NCBI RefSeq assembly: GCF_900547735.1
Contig: NZ_URHZ01000015.1
Coordinates: 1-64,000, forward strand
Reading direction: 5' to 3'
From: an uncultured Clostridium sp.
Lineage (GTDB): Bacteria > Bacillota > Clostridia > Lachnospirales > Lachnospiraceae
DNA: 64,000 bases
The notes under the pieces were generated by a model that saw nothing but the letters and a program-made list of their open reading frames with translations, ran no database searches and was not told the origin of the DNA. Made by a program: the position numbers and the translations under genes. Shown one piece after another: positions 42,258 through 51,134 of this stretch. The stretch's first letter is position 1. Each line of letters starts with the position of its first letter.

Positions 42258-43433
42258 ATGAATTTTAATGAAGAAGCTTTAAGAAGGCATGAGGAGAAAA
42301 AAGGAAAGATTCAGGTGACCAGCAAGGTGGAGCTTAAGACAAGGGAAGAACTCTGCATCGCCTATACGCCGGGGGTTGCCGAGCCATGCCGGAAAATCCA
42401 TGAAAATAAGGAGGATGTCTACCGTTACACAGCCAAAGGGAACCTGGTGGCGGTGGTATCCGACGGCTCTGCCGTGCTGGGCCTTGGAAATATCGGCCCG
42501 GAGGCCGCCATGCCTGTCATGGAGGGAAAAAGTATTTTATTTAAACAGTTTGGTGATGTGGATGCCTTTCCAATCTGCCTGGGAACCCAGGACACGGAGG
42601 AGATTATCCAGGCGGTACGCGTGCTTGCTCCGACCTTCGGCGGCATCAACCTGGAGGACATCTGTTCACCCAAGTGTTTTGAAATTGAGAGAAGACTGGA
42701 GGAAGAGCTGGATATCCCGGTCTTCCACGACGACCAGCACGGAACGGCGATTGTAGTGACCGCCGGCATGTTAAATGCAGCAAAGCTGACGGGCCGGAAG
42801 CTTGAGGAGATGAAGGTGGTGCTGAACGGACCCGGAGCCGCCGGAACCGCCATCATTAAGATGCTTATGTTTGCCGGAGTTAAGAATGTGATTGCCTGTG
42901 ATGAGCACGGAATCCTGCATAAGGAAAGAAGCGAGAAACCGCAGGGCCACAAATGGGAGCTCTGTGAGGTTACAAACCCGGAAGGAAAACAGGGTACGCT
43001 TGCCGATGCCGTAGTGGGAGCGGACGCCTTTGTAGGAGTTTCCGTCGCAAACGCATTGACGCCGGAGATGGTAAAAACAATGGCTCCCGACCCGATTGTG
43101 TTCGCAATGGCCAATCCCACTCCGGAGATTACCTACGAGGACGCCGTTTCCGCCGGGGTGAAGGTAATGGGGACCGGGCGCAGCGACTATCCGAACCAGA
43201 TCAACAATGTACTCGCTTTTCCAGGGATATTTCGCGGGGTACTGGACGCGCGTGCCAGAGATATCAACTATGAAATGAAGTTTGCCGCGGCCAGGGCGAT
43301 CGCCGGTCTGATTGGTGATGAGGACCTGTGTGCCTGCAATATCATTCCGTCCGCATTTGACAGCAGGGTGGCGGAAACTGTCGCAAAGGCCGTGAAGGAG
43401 GCGGCGGTCAGGACGGGGGTAGCCAGGTTATAA
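42258..43433 (+). CDS. Malic enzyme, NAD(P)-dependent, short form
   Basis: Converts malate to pyruvate and CO2. A 391-residue enzyme with AYTPGVAEPC (catalytic Tyr region), AKGNLVAVVSDGSAVLGLGNIGPEAAMPVMEGK, DDQHGTA, NGPGAAGTAI (nucleotide-binding) and the late MANPTPEI. It starts 4 bases after the peptidase stop, with AGAGGGTGAGAAA as ribosome site. An in-frame ATG at 42192 lies inside the peptidase gene. Its place here points to malate as the end product of the upstream steps. Confidence 0.95.
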   Translation: MNFNEEALRRHEEKKGKIQVTSKVELKTREELCIAYTPGVAEPCRKIHENKEDVYRYTAKGNLVAVVSDGSAVLGLGNIGPEAAMPVMEGKSILFKQFGDVDAFPICLGTQDTEEIIQAVRVLAPTFGGINLEDICSPKCFEIERRLEEELDIPVFHDDQHGTAIVVTAGMLNAAKLTGRKLEEMKVVLNGPGAAGTAIIKMLMFAGVKNVIACDEHGILHKERSEKPQGHKWELCEVTNPEGKQGTLADAVVGADAFVGVSVANALTPEMVKTMAPDPIVFAMANPTPEITYEDAVSAGVKVMGTGRSDYPNQINNVLAFPGIFRGVLDARARDINYEMKFAAARAIAGLIGDEDLCACNIIPSAFDSRVAETVAKAVKEAAVRTGVARL

Positions 43434-43472
43434 GCAGAGCGCCGTTCATGTTATAATTGATTCTCCTGTAGG

Positions 43473-43510
43473 AACGCCAGTACCCTGTGATGAAGGTACT
43501 GGCGTTTATT
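43473..43510. terminator. Convergent terminator after the malic enzyme gene
   Basis: AACGCCAGTACC (43473-43484) pairs with GGTACTGGCGTT (43495-43506), then TTATTCTT. The T-run is moderate. Confidence 0.8.
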
Positions 43511-43562
43511 CTTAATTTCCCGCGAAACGTGTGTAAAATGAGCATTTCGCTAATATGTCGTT

Positions 43563-44426
43563 TTACCGGGTGCTGTAGTACCCGTCAATCCTTGCCCCTT
43601 CCGGCAGCTCGTATTTACCTTCCGGCGCTCCGAGAGTCCAGCCGGTTTCGGAGAGGTGGTGATTCTCCATGGCGCCGGCGAAGTGGAGCATCGTGATGCC
43701 CGCGTTGAGGCGCGTATCATCCGGTGTGGTCAGTTCATCGGGGAGGGTAACAAGGAGTATCATGTCCCCATCCAGGATGAAGCGGTATGACTGAAGATTT
43801 AAATAGGAAGGAGCGCAGCAGGCGGAGATGAATGCCTGATACAGGCTGTTGTTAAGCGGAAGAGAGGAAATCTCTGCGCTTTCGCCCCAGTTTTTCGTAT
43901 AAACGGCGTGGTCCACGGAAAGTTTCGGCGCGACGAAGCCGGTACGTTTTTTAATTGAAACGTCGGAAATGCTCTTAATGTCCAGTCTGGAGGAGGGGAG
44001 CATGATAGTGGCGTTGCCGAATGCGATCAGTGCACACGGTTCCATATCTTCCGGGAGGGACAGGCGCTTTTTAACCTCGGAGCTGTCTCCGATTGTAATC
44101 CAGCAGGATTCCAGTTCCAGCTCGGTCAGCTTTATAACAAGATCCTCGCCGATGTATCCGGCGTTTTCCAGATAGTAATCCTCTTTTGGTGAAGATACCA
44201 GGATGTAATGGGGAGCCTCGATCATAAAGTTGTGGTATCCGGCGCATCCTGACAGGATGGAATGGGTCTCAGGCCCAAGAAGTTCAATGGACACCCGAAT
44301 GTCCTGTACCAGTTTTCTGCACTCCGGGAAATAGTCCTGAAGTTCCTTCAACTGTTTTTCCAAAGCCGGTTTTTTCTTAAAACTCCTCGTTGATTCACGT
44401 TTAATAGCAAGATTGTAATAATCCAT
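43563..44426 (-). CDS. Nitroreductase-family flavoprotein
   Basis: A 287-residue protein of the longer nitroreductase group, split into two similar halves. The N-terminal half has KRESTRSFKKK and YHNFMIEAPHYILVSS...YLENAGYIGEDLVIKLTELELESCWI. The C-terminal half has AFISACCAPSYLNLQSYRF and the closing GAPEGKYELPEG. These clostridial proteins bind FMN, and no native substrate is known. ATG 44426 follows AAAGGTGG; a further ATG at 44444 is rejected. It is a single gene. Confidence 0.85.
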   Translation of the reverse strand: MDYYNLAIKRESTRSFKKKPALEKQLKELQDYFPECRKLVQDIRVSIELLGPETHSILSGCAGYHNFMIEAPHYILVSSPKEDYYLENAGYIGEDLVIKLTELELESCWITIGDSSEVKKRLSLPEDMEPCALIAFGNATIMLPSSRLDIKSISDVSIKKRTGFVAPKLSVDHAVYTKNWGESAEISSLPLNNSLYQAFISACCAPSYLNLQSYRFILDGDMILLVTLPDELTTPDDTRLNAGITMLHFAGAMENHHLSETGWTLGAPEGKYELPEGARIDGYYSTR

Positions 44427-44691
44427 CCTCAAGCCACCTTTCATATAATTTTCCTCTAAGCTTATTCTATTACACAGATAACGGCATAATGTGCTTATAC
44501 TGAAATTCTACCATCGCACCGGGTTAATTGTCAAATAAAAAGAAAAAATTTCCAGTAATAGACAGATACTTCCTGTATAAATAAGAAAAAACAGGTATTA
44601 AAATTTTTACATGATACTCATATTCCTTCTGAACCCGGCATATAGTAATAGTAAGCTACGAAATATTGTGGACTAAAGGAGAGGATTTATT

Positions 44692-45450
44692 ATGGCTGAG
44701 ATACATTATCTGATTTCAGATGCGTCGAAAAAAGTGGATGTAGAAGCACATGTGCTGCGGTACTGGGAGGAAGAACTGGAGCTTCCTATCCCCAGAAACG
44801 AGATGGGACATCGATATTACACGGATTTTCACATCCGTCTTTTTAAACAGGTTAAAGTGCTGAAGGAAAAGGGATATCAGTTAAAAGCAATTAAGACTGC
44901 ATTGGCAAAATCTCTTCAGGACGGTAAGGTGATTATCCCGAGTGAGGTCCTGGAAGAGGATGTGATTGCCGCATTGAAAGAAACAGGTATAGGAGAACAG
45001 GACATGAAAGAGCAGAAAGGGAATGAAAAAAAGGCCGGAGGAGAGCAGACGGACGGCAAGGTAAAGGATGGACAAGCCGGTGAGAACGGCGAACCGGCCG
45101 GACTTACCGCTCTCGACAAGGACAGCGTGGAGGCGCTGCTGGCCGGAGAGAAAATGGAACAGTTCCAGAAGGTGATGAACCATATTATTGGACGGGCTAT
45201 GGAAGAGAACAGCGAGAAGCTGAGCCAGGACATCAGTTATCTGGTACATGACAAGCTGATGAAGGAGATGGAGTATCTGATGCGCGTGTCGGATGAAAGG
45301 GAAGAAGAGCGGTTTAAACAGCTCGATGAAGTAATCCGCGCTTATCAGAGGGACAACCAGGGCAGGGCGGAAGCTGCCGCTTCTGTTACGGGATTTCCGT
45401 TTTTTCGCTTTAAAAAGAAAAAATTCGGCCGCAACGGAAACAAGCTTTAA
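44692..45450 (+). CDS. MerR-like helix-turn-helix protein with coiled-coil tail
   Basis: A 252-residue protein. The N-terminal MerR-type domain (VDVEAHVLRYWEEELELPIPRNEMGHRYYTDFHIRLFKQVKVLKEKGYQLKAIK) has HYLISDASKKV before it in place of the usual IGEVA start. A charged low-complexity linker (about 100-145) is followed by a helical coiled-coil region and a strongly basic end (FRFKKKKFGRNGNKL). The layout recalls RacA or chromosome-associated MerR-like proteins more than a metal sensor. The role is undetermined. AAAGGAGAGG precedes the ATG. Confidence 0.85.
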   Translation: MAEIHYLISDASKKVDVEAHVLRYWEEELELPIPRNEMGHRYYTDFHIRLFKQVKVLKEKGYQLKAIKTALAKSLQDGKVIIPSEVLEEDVIAALKETGIGEQDMKEQKGNEKKAGGEQTDGKVKDGQAGENGEPAGLTALDKDSVEALLAGEKMEQFQKVMNHIIGRAMEENSEKLSQDISYLVHDKLMKEMEYLMRVSDEREEERFKQLDEVIRAYQRDNQGRAEAAASVTGFPFFRFKKKKFGRNGNKL

Positions 45451-45527
45451 GCAGTTTCCATCACGGCTGAAAATAGGAAAGTCCGGCGGAATTCCGTGAA
45501 TCAAATCCCAGGCAGGGAATTCCGCTG

Positions 45528-46244
45528 TTACACTTTCCGGCAGGCGTTTATAAAAGCGGAGAAGAGGCGGTCGGCATGTTCATACTTCCCGGCGAGCTGC
45601 TCCGGATGCCACTGGACGCCTACCAGGAAAGGATGATCCGGCTGTTCGACTGCTTCGATAATGCCGTCGGAAGCGCGCCCGCAGACGTTCAGGCAGGGGG
45701 CGGCATTCCGGATAGCCTGATGGTGAAGGCTGTTGACTTCCAGTGAAAGGGACTGTGTTATCTGCGCCAGGCGGGAGCCGCTCTCCAGTGTTACGCGGTG
45801 AGCCGGATGCGACGCACCAAAAGGCTGTCTGTGCGCGATAGGAAAACGTTCCGGGACCTGAGAAAAAATATCCTGATAGATATCTCCCCCCAGGGCGATG
45901 TTGAGAAGCTGGGCTCCACGGCAAATGCCAAGGACCGGCTTTTTCTTTTCGTAAACCTGGGAGAGCAGAAGCAGCTCCGAGGAATCGCGAAGCGGCGAGA
46001 AATCCCCGCATCCGGTCAGTGTTTCCTCGCCAAAGAGAAACGGATGGACATCCGGTCCGCCGCTGAACAGGAAACCGTCCAGTGTGTCGGCAAGCTGTCC
46101 GGCTTCCTCTTCATCTAACGTCAGAGGGAGGACGAGGGGAATCGCGCCGTTTTTCCGTATGGCGTCGATATAGAAATGTCCCATTCTTAGATCATCTGTT
46201 TTTAAATCGTGGGAGGCTGTCAGGCCAATCACCGGTTTATTCAT
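45528..46244 (-). CDS. Gamma-glutamyl-gamma-aminobutyrate hydrolase-like class I amidotransferase (PuuD family)
   Basis: A 238-residue peptidase C26 enzyme. Seen: SGGPDVHPFLFGEE, the nucleophile Cys in GICRGAQLLNIALGG, EVNSLHHQAI, and the catalytic His/Glu in GVQWHPEQL. Relatives hydrolyse gamma-glutamyl amides such as gamma-glutamyl-GABA. AGAGAGGTG selects ATG 46244. The open frame continues to 46337 without support. No other putrescine genes are near. Confidence 0.9.
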   Translation of the reverse strand: MNKPVIGLTASHDLKTDDLRMGHFYIDAIRKNGAIPLVLPLTLDEEEAGQLADTLDGFLFSGGPDVHPFLFGEETLTGCGDFSPLRDSSELLLLSQVYEKKKPVLGICRGAQLLNIALGGDIYQDIFSQVPERFPIAHRQPFGASHPAHRVTLESGSRLAQITQSLSLEVNSLHHQAIRNAAPCLNVCGRASDGIIEAVEQPDHPFLVGVQWHPEQLAGKYEHADRLFSAFINACRKV

Positions 46245-46346
46245 ATTGCACCTCTCTTTACGGTCTCTGAAAAATCCCTGTTTTATATAACATAAAAAGA
46301 CTGTCATCTCTGACAGCCTCTTATGTATCTTAAGCATTCCGCTTAA

Positions 46347-46517
46347 TTATGCCTGCTCAATTGCGCCTGTAGGACATGAACCAGCACAGCTACCGCAGTC
46401 GATGCATGCATCGGCATCGATTTCATATTTGCTGTCTCCCTGTGAGATAGCGCCTACTGGACAGTCTCCAGCACAAGCACCGCAGCTAACGCATGTATCT
46501 GTAATTACATATGCCAT
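46347..46517 (-). CDS. 2[4Fe-4S] ferredoxin, 56 aa
   Basis: A short clostridial-type ferredoxin, reading MAYVITDTCVSCGACAGDCP... Two cluster motifs are seen: C9, C12, C15, C19 and C38, C41, C44, C48, each CX2CX2CX3CP. It is a low-potential electron carrier for hydrogenase and pyruvate oxidation in anaerobes. AAGGAGGTACTTAATC precedes the ATG. It is an isolated gene between the amidotransferase-like gene and the DUF1858 gene. Confidence 0.97.
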   Translation of the reverse strand: MAYVITDTCVSCGACAGDCPVGAISQGDSKYEIDADACIDCGSCAGSCPTGAIEQA

Positions 46518-46862
46518 GATTAAGTACCTCCTTTAGAATTTAACTTTTGCATTTATTCTATACTATTACTGGGAATTATTCAAGAAGAAATTACTGTATT
46601 TTATGTTTAAAAATAGGAGCAATGCGCAAAATAAGGAATACAGGTAATTTTATTTCTTGCCAAGCCTGTGGAAAAGTATTATAGTATGGATAGATATAAC
46701 TGTTTAAAGATTCAGAACAGTTATGATATAATGTACGCAACGCGGACATTATATCACGCGCATGCAGATTTCTGCGCCTGCCGCAGAAAGCCTGGCGCTG
46801 AATTCCGTCGGAGACTCATATTCACGACATGAATATTATATTACAAAAGGAGGTTAAGAAAC
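46518..46862. promoter_or_regulatory. Regulatory region between ferredoxin and DUF1858 genes
   Basis: On the plus strand TTGCCA (46657-46662), 17 bases, TATAGT (46680-46685) make one promoter. A second TATAAT (46727-46732) sits inside an inverted repeat: GATATAATGT (46725-46734) and ACATTATATC (46746-46755), perfect 10-bp arms with an 11-base centre. A GC-rich untranslated stretch follows. The ferredoxin promoter should be on the left part of the minus strand. No further gene is seen. Confidence 0.6.
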
Positions 46863-47063
46863 ATGCAGGTTAGTAAAGATATGTTAATCGGCCAGCTTCT
46901 CATGGTAGACGAAGGCATTGCCCCGATTCTTATGGGAGCAGGAATGCATTGTCTGGGATGCCCTTCCGCACAGGGAGAATCTCTTGAGGAAGCTTGCTAT
47001 GTCCATGGAATCCAGGTGGATACGGTAGTTTCTGCAATTAACGAATACCTTGCTGCGAAATAA
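46863..47063 (+). CDS. DUF1858 domain protein, 66 aa
   Basis: A small protein consisting of one DUF1858 domain: MLIGQLLMVDEGIAPILMGAGMHCLGCPSAQGESLEEAC. The CxxC pair (Cys30, Cys33) is the family's redox or metal site. Similar domains are fused to hybrid-cluster and disulfide-reductase-like proteins. The function of the free form is not established. AAAAGGAGG precedes the ATG. It is a single gene with its own promoters and terminator. Confidence 0.93.
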   Translation: MQVSKDMLIGQLLMVDEGIAPILMGAGMHCLGCPSAQGESLEEACYVHGIQVDTVVSAINEYLAAK

Positions 47064-47080
47064 GAGCAGCAGGATTTAAT

Positions 47081-47131
47081 AAAAAAGACTTTCGTCAAAG
47101 GCCAGTCCTCTGAACGGAAGTCTTTTTTATT
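47081..47131. terminator. Convergent terminator between DUF1858 and mecA
   Basis: AAAAAAGACTT.CGT pairs with ACG.AAGTCTTTTTT across a long loop, with T-runs on both strands. Confidence 0.82.
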
Positions 47132-47167
47132 GTTTACTTTTACTGTAAAAGAGTTCTTCATAGTGTC

Positions 47168-47914
47168 CTACAGGTTGGAAAGCGTCTGCAGGGCGCGGTC
47201 TTTTACGATGATTTCATAGTGTTCCTGATAGTAGGCTTCAGCAGCAGGGTCTGCTTTCAGAGTGCTGCCGTACTCTGACAGGAGGTTACAGATTCGTTTG
47301 AAGGAGTCATTGTCTTCCTCCGGCTCTCTGATGACCAGATAATAGCGGTTGTTCTTCGGATTCTTGTAGAGCGTGTTGGCTCCGTCAAACACTTGTCCTG
47401 CTATTCTGGCGGCATGACAAACCTGATCCAGGTTGTCAAATGTAAAAAAACGGACAGAGGGCTGGCCGTCGGAGGCGGTAGTTTCCACATTCTTTAATCC
47501 TGCGGCAGCGGAAAGCGGGGAAGGCACTGCATCACCGGCAGTCTTGGAGGTAAAGAGTCCAAGAATTCCGTCAGCTCCTTCTAACAGTTCGCTGGCCAGC
47601 GAGGACAGGGATTCTTCTTCCTCGGCCATTGGAGAAAATTTGGAAAAACGGGTGTCCAGTTCTTCCGGATCTTCTATCTTTGTAATGATAAGCATTATAC
47701 TCTCATTGGACAGCGGAATCGCTTCCACCATCAACGGAATGTCTTCTGCTTCGAAACCTACTTCGTTGGAAGCCTTCTGAATCATCTCACGGAAAAGCTT
47801 CTTCGCTTTTTCGCTGCCATAGGCTAATTCACCCAGATTCAGGTCGCGTACACTTAAGTCAAAACTGGAAAGTGTACAACGAATCTGGTTTTCATTGATA
47901 CGTTCGATTTTCAT
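47168..47914 (-). CDS. mecA: Adaptor protein MecA
   Basis: A 248-residue adaptor that hands substrates to the ClpC protease and was first described as a negative regulator of competence. Seen: the N-terminal substrate-binding domain (MKIERINENQIRCTLSSFDLSVRDLNLGELAYGSEKAKKLFREM), an acidic Ser-rich linker (about 85-145), and the C-terminal ClpC-binding domain (VRFFTFDNLDQVCHAARI, SLYKNPKNNRYYLVI). Promoter-like AT-rich sequence lies upstream. It is a single gene. Confidence 0.93.
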   Translation of the reverse strand: MKIERINENQIRCTLSSFDLSVRDLNLGELAYGSEKAKKLFREMIQKASNEVGFEAEDIPLMVEAIPLSNESIMLIITKIEDPEELDTRFSKFSPMAEEEESLSSLASELLEGADGILGLFTSKTAGDAVPSPLSAAAGLKNVETTASDGQPSVRFFTFDNLDQVCHAARIAGQVFDGANTLYKNPKNNRYYLVIREPEEDNDSFKRICNLLSEYGSTLKADPAAEAYYQEHYEIIVKDRALQTLSNL

Positions 47915-48070
47915 AGGCTCACTTCCTTGTCTTTTCAGGTTAAAAGTACCAAGCTTACATATTCAATATACTATATAATATAAGCAATTGGCAATTCATA
48001 TATGAAAAAAATTTATTAAAATTTATGGAAGCATGGCTTAAGACGGCAAAAAGACCGCAAATCGCGGCAT

Positions 48071-48649
48071 TTATGCCAAAAGGTTTCTTGCAATCTCCAT
48101 TGTTGTCTTGTCCGCGATCTCCGCAATCTGTTCCCGCGGCTCTTTCATTCCCGTATCAATCCACCGTTTTAATACGCCGGTCAGGCCGTAAGTGATAAAT
48201 TCCAGAAAGTAAGCCAGCATGACTTCGCTGATATTCGGATACTGTTTTGTGATGACAACGGTTCCATTATCGGAAATCAACTTGTGAAAACGGTTTACAA
48301 AATCATTGGAGGCCGTATTTTCGAAAAGTATTTTGCAGATTTTTGTATTCTGTTCAATGTAGTGGATGATAGGGAGCAGCACCGGAAGGAGAGAGCCCTT
48401 TCTGGGACCCTTCAGATATGCGTCGATCATCTCCTGGAAATCATTCAGAACATCGGACTCCATCTTCTGGAGGAGGTCATAGGTGTCCGAATAGTGCAGA
48501 TAAAATGTCCCTCTGTTGAGGTCGGCCCTGTCGGTGATGTCCTTTACTGAAATATTCTTAAAATCTTTCTCCGTCATCAGTTCCACCAGACTGTCCTTCA
48601 GCATTTTCTGGGTCCGGCGGATTCTTCGATCCTGTTTTTGTCCGTCCAT
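48071..48649 (-). CDS. TetR/AcrR-family transcriptional regulator
   Basis: A 192-residue regulator with the N-terminal helix-turn-helix KDFKNISVKDITDRADLNRGTFYLHYSDTYDLLQKM and a clostridial-type C-terminal ligand domain (TetR_C_33-like, ending IADKTTMEIARNLL). It is divergent from the MMPL exporter gene, with overlapping promoters and a shared inverted repeat. Probable repressor of the exporter and of itself. AAAGGAGATATGAAAT precedes the ATG. Confidence 0.94.
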   Translation of the reverse strand: MDGQKQDRRIRRTQKMLKDSLVELMTEKDFKNISVKDITDRADLNRGTFYLHYSDTYDLLQKMESDVLNDFQEMIDAYLKGPRKGSLLPVLLPIIHYIEQNTKICKILFENTASNDFVNRFHKLISDNGTVVITKQYPNISEVMLAYFLEFITYGLTGVLKRWIDTGMKEPREQIAEIADKTTMEIARNLLA

Positions 48650-48805
48650 ATTTCATATCTCCTTTAAAAGTATGTGTATAAATAAGAGTTATTGTTCGCA
48701 CTGTGCCAGGTAACAAACGGGTGAACAATTCTGGAAAATATATCCGTTAATGTACACGTAACCGGGTCCGTGGCCATTATTGAATCAGGCGGGGACTTTT
48801 GATTA

Positions 48806-48858
48806 TTGAAACTTATTGACATTTGAATTATAATACACATGTGTTCAAAAGTCAATAA
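48806..48858. promoter_or_regulatory. Overlapping divergent promoters and TetR operator
   Basis: Plus-strand promoter: TTGAAA (48806-48811), 17 bp, TATAAT (48829-48834). Minus-strand promoter: TTGACT (48855-48850), 17 bp, TATAAT (48832-48827). The two -10 boxes share bases. Inverted arms 48813-48827 and 48844-48858 (14 of 15 pairs, beginning TTATTGAC) flank them, with a 10-bp palindrome ACACATGTGT (48835-48844) in between. One bound regulator would block both directions. Confidence 0.88.
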
Positions 48859-48899
48859 TAATACAGTAAACGAAAATAAAACAATAATGGAGAACGGAT

Positions 48900-51134
48900 A
48901 TGAAAAACGACAACAGTTTTTTTGACAGGATCATCCAGATTATTGTATACAAAGGAAAAATAATAGAAAAGGTGTTCTTCATTTTCACGGTAATCTGTGC
49001 GCTCTGCTTTCCGTTTGTCGGGGTGAATTACGACTTGAGCAAATACCTGCCGGAGTCGGCGCCCACAAAACAGGCGCTGGATGTGATGGAGGACGAGTTC
49101 GGATACCCCGGCATGGCCAGAGTGATGGTGAAGGACGTCTCTCTGCAGGAGGCAAAACATATCCGCGATCAGATTTCAGAGCTGGACGGTGTGGATATGG
49201 TAATCGGCCCCGATGTGACGACGAATGTCTATATGGGAGCATCCTTCCTGACCCAGAGCATGACGGATCTGATGTCGATTGACGCACTGTCCATGGATGA
49301 TTATTACCGCGATGGGAACGCCGTGATGGACATTGTATTTACCGAAGGGGACGGCGATCCGGAAACGAAGGCGGCAATCCGCAGGATATATGGGATTGTC
49401 GGAAAAGACCGCGGCTGTTTTGCCGGCAGTGCGGTGTCCTCTAAAGAGCGTGAGGAATCCATCACCAGGGAGATTGCCATTGCGATTGCCATGTCCCTCG
49501 TGATTATCTGGCTGATTCTCACATTGACCACGACTTCCTGGGTGGAGCCGGTTCTGTTTATCTTTGTCATGATTGTTGCCATTATTTTGAATATGGGGTC
49601 CAATCTTATCTTTGGCAGTATATCATTTTTTACGTTTTCCACTGCGGCGATTCTTCAGTTGGCCGTGTCGATGGACTACTCCATTTTCCTGCTTCACACT
49701 TTTACCGCATATAAAAACAAGGGGATGGAAATCCACGGGGCCATGGAAGAGGCCGTCAGGGAGGCGTGCAGTTCGATACTCGCCAGCGGTGCAACCACGA
49801 TAGTCGGGTTCCTCGTCCTCGTCAGCATGCAGTTTACAATTGGCCGGGATGTCGGCCTGGTGCTTACAAAGGGCATTATATGCAGCCTGCTTACCGTGCT
49901 GCTGCTGATGCCGACCCTGATACTGAAGTTTGACGCAAAGATTGTGAAAACGGCTCACCGGCCGTTCCTTTCGCCCTTTGACCGGTTTGCAAAGTTGATG
50001 AACAAAATCCGCCATCCGGTCTTTCTGCTGGCCGCCGTTCTGGCCGTGCCCTGTTATTTCGGGCAGGCGATGAATGTGTTTTATTACGGTGACGACGCGA
50101 TAGGAGCCGGGCCCGGAACGAGGGTTTATGAGGATACACATGAGATTAACGGTATTTTCGGCAAATCCAATGTTATGATCGGAATTGTGCCCAATGGTTC
50201 CGTGGTGACGGAGAGAGAGCTGACGGAGGCGCTTGAGGATCTGGACTTTGTAAACTATGCACTGTCCATGTCGGGAACCATGCCGTCCGGCCTGCCGGAA
50301 CGTTTTCTGCCACAGTCCCTGAAGGAGGAACTGCGGACGGAGCGGTACGCCAGAATCATGATTTCAATGGATACGGCGCAGGAGAGCGACTATGCATTCG
50401 AATGCAGCCGGAAACTTCAGGAGACGGTAAAAGAGTTTTACCCGGAGGACGCCTATGTGATAGGAATGACGCCGACCACGATCGATATCAAGGAAATCCT
50501 GACGGCCGATTACAACAGGGTATCCATCCTTTCCCTGGCGGGTGTGGCCCTGGTGGTTTTTGTTACCTTCCAGACGCCGCTGATTCCGATTCTCGTTATC
50601 ATTCCGATAGAGGTGGCCATTTATCTGAATATGACGATTCCCTATGTGCTGGGGGACAGCGTGATCTATATCGGCTACATTGTAGTCAGTTGTCTGCAGC
50701 TGGGGGCCACGATTGATTACTCGATTCTCATGACGAATAATTATCTGGCGTTCCGCAAAGAGATGGGAAACCGGGAGGCCGCGGTTGCCGCCATAACAAA
50801 GAGTACTCTTTCCATTGTCACGTCGGGAGGGATTCTGACCGTGGTCGGCTACCTTCTGTATTTCACCTCATCCATCCAGGCCATCTCGCAGGTGGGCAGG
50901 CTTGTGGGCCGCGGGGCAATGCTCAGCATGGTTCTCGTGCTGTCCCTGCTTCCCGCTCTGCTGAGTGCCTTTGACAAGCCAATCAGGCGGCAGCAGATGA
51001 AAGCGGCCGGACGCAGGGAGCGGAGGATGAAAAGGAGGGGGGAAAAGAAAGCGGCTGGAATCGAAGTGGCGGAAACAAAGCCGTGCGAAGTAAAACCGGA
51101 ACGAGAAGGAGGGGAAAGCCATGAAGAGAAATAA
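48900..51134 (+). CDS. MMPL/RND-family transporter
   Basis: A 744-residue exporter with two repeats, each an extracellular loop domain followed by a helix bundle. Helix 1 is about 24-42, loop about 43-190, then helices; the second half begins near 385 with its own loop and bundle. Motifs include AVSMDYSIFLLHTF and LGATIDYSILMTNNYLAFRKE, the paired Asp-Tyr sites of MMPL proton relay. The tail is highly charged. Members export lipids or peptides. Its stop lies 14 bases inside the next gene. Confidence 0.93.
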   Translation: MKNDNSFFDRIIQIIVYKGKIIEKVFFIFTVICALCFPFVGVNYDLSKYLPESAPTKQALDVMEDEFGYPGMARVMVKDVSLQEAKHIRDQISELDGVDMVIGPDVTTNVYMGASFLTQSMTDLMSIDALSMDDYYRDGNAVMDIVFTEGDGDPETKAAIRRIYGIVGKDRGCFAGSAVSSKEREESITREIAIAIAMSLVIIWLILTLTTTSWVEPVLFIFVMIVAIILNMGSNLIFGSISFFTFSTAAILQLAVSMDYSIFLLHTFTAYKNKGMEIHGAMEEAVREACSSILASGATTIVGFLVLVSMQFTIGRDVGLVLTKGIICSLLTVLLLMPTLILKFDAKIVKTAHRPFLSPFDRFAKLMNKIRHPVFLLAAVLAVPCYFGQAMNVFYYGDDAIGAGPGTRVYEDTHEINGIFGKSNVMIGIVPNGSVVTERELTEALEDLDFVNYALSMSGTMPSGLPERFLPQSLKEELRTERYARIMISMDTAQESDYAFECSRKLQETVKEFYPEDAYVIGMTPTTIDIKEILTADYNRVSILSLAGVALVVFVTFQTPLIPILVIIPIEVAIYLNMTIPYVLGDSVIYIGYIVVSCLQLGATIDYSILMTNNYLAFRKEMGNREAAVAAITKSTLSIVTSGGILTVVGYLLYFTSSIQAISQVGRLVGRGAMLSMVLVLSLLPALLSAFDKPIRRQQMKAAGRRERRMKRRGEKKAAGIEVAETKPCEVKPEREGGESHEEK

